A stretch of 64,000 nucleotides of DNA from Desulfobotulus mexicanus. GTDB lineage: Bacteria > Desulfobacterota > Desulfobacteria > Desulfobacterales > ASO4-4. The stretch lies in the NCBI RefSeq assembly GCF_006175995.1, contig NZ_VDMB01000002.1, forward strand, positions 55,112 through 119,111. Reading direction: 5' to 3'. Below the pieces are notes generated by a model. It was not told the origin of the DNA. It did not search any database and saw nothing but the letters and a program-made list of their open reading frames with translations. This document shows, piece after piece, positions 63,621 through 64,000 of the stretch; position 1 is the first letter of the stretch, and every line of letters begins with the position of its first letter. A program made the translations under genes and the position numbers.

Positions 63621-64000
63621 AAAAAGCCTGCTATGACCCATGCATCATTGCAAAGGTGCATGATGTGGCAAAGAAGTATCAGCGTATTCTTGTCTGTCTG
63701 GATTCCATGCATACCCATGACCATGTGCTTGCGGAGCTTAATGCCTATGGGTCTCTGGTAAGTACTGGCAGCTACTGTGTGGTTTTTGATACCATTATTG
63801 AAGACATGCCCGAAAATATGTTTCCGGACAGACCCTGGGGGCCGGGCAACAATCCCAAAACCGCTGTGTGGGAATATTTAAAAACCCATCCGGAATTTGA
63901 AATGGACAGGGATATCCAGCATAAGCTCCTGATCACCGTTGCACCGGACGGATATCTGAAAAAGATCGCCTGAAAAACTTAAACCAGATTCATTTAAAGC
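62575..64000. repeat. Tandem duplication unit B
   Basis: The second copy of the 1.4-kb unit; the window ends at exactly the base where unit A ends (ATTTAAAGC), so whether a third copy follows cannot be seen. Confidence 0.9.
63629..63973 (+). pseudogene. C-terminal fragment of a CmcI-like methyltransferase, copy B
   Basis: Nearly identical to 62132-62476, differing at a few residues (such as QRILV for QCILV and SLVSTGS for PMVSTGS). It lacks the N-terminal half in the same way. The matching breakpoints show that the methyltransferase was already truncated before the duplication. Confidence 0.8.

Noticed and set aside
1..64000. tRNA or rRNA genes
   Set aside because: No conserved rRNA segments or cloverleaf with T-loop GGTTCGAATCC-type sequence were noticed; a tRNA scan would be decisive.

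Overview
The window looks like chromosomal DNA of a Desulfobacterota (former Deltaproteobacteria) species, probably a sulfate reducer of the Desulfobacterales type. This is inferred from the mitochondrial-like (spd type) elongation factor G, a GspC-N-M-L-K-J-I-H-G type II secretion locus, a large PurL of the roughly 1000-residue class beside a separate PurQ, and a haem-binding (CXXCH) chemoreceptor. No rRNA, tRNA or CRISPR array was seen. The species cannot be named from the sequence alone.

Region 1 (1-8.3 kb) is a compact plus-strand translation and envelope run: prmC, rpsB, tsf, pyrH, frr, uppS, cdsA, dxr, rseP. Region 2 (8.3-15.4 kb) holds a palindromic repeat, purL-purQ, a small membrane protein and a DUF898/M48-peptidase pair. 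Region 3 (15.5-29.6 kb, minus strand) has a CheX-like DUF3334 protein, an spdEFG1/mtEFG1-like EF-G and a type II secretion operon read G-H-I-J-K-L-M-N-C-D-E. Its gspF is missing from the operon and stands alone at 42.3-43.6 kb. Region 4 (29.6-54.6 kb) contains ndk-trmJ, a flavin split-barrel protein, Fe-superoxide dismutase, a LEA14-like lipoprotein, a Gcr-family membrane protein, a heterodimeric ABC exporter, a VTT-domain protein, gspF, the haem MCP, YqgE, a dynamin-like GTPase, a SprA-like protein, hisB-hisA and the dnaG-rpoD pair.

Region 5 (54.6-64 kb) is a degraded accessory island. It carries remnants of surface-sugar genes: an epimerase C-terminus, a separate epimerase N-terminus, a wbpE-like aminotransferase, a frameshifted wlbA and two CmcI-like methyltransferase tails. 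These are mixed with two toxin-antitoxin modules, Rpn/PD-(D/E)XK nuclease genes in several states of decay, and short dispersed palindromes. Notable here are an in-frame fusion of a PIN toxin to a DegT/WbpE aminotransferase and a tandem duplication of an Rpn nuclease plus methyltransferase-tail unit whose copies carry different disabling mutations and coiled-coil lengths.

A second theme is an interspersed 300-420 bp element at 8.35, 36.15 and 40.75 kb, with a short relic at 26.35 kb. It has imperfect terminal inverted repeats, and its two halves are complementary along most of their length, as in a MITE or a long-hairpin RNA. One copy has a second small inverted-repeat insert inside it. The element and the Rpn/TA island are the best candidates for undescribed biology here.
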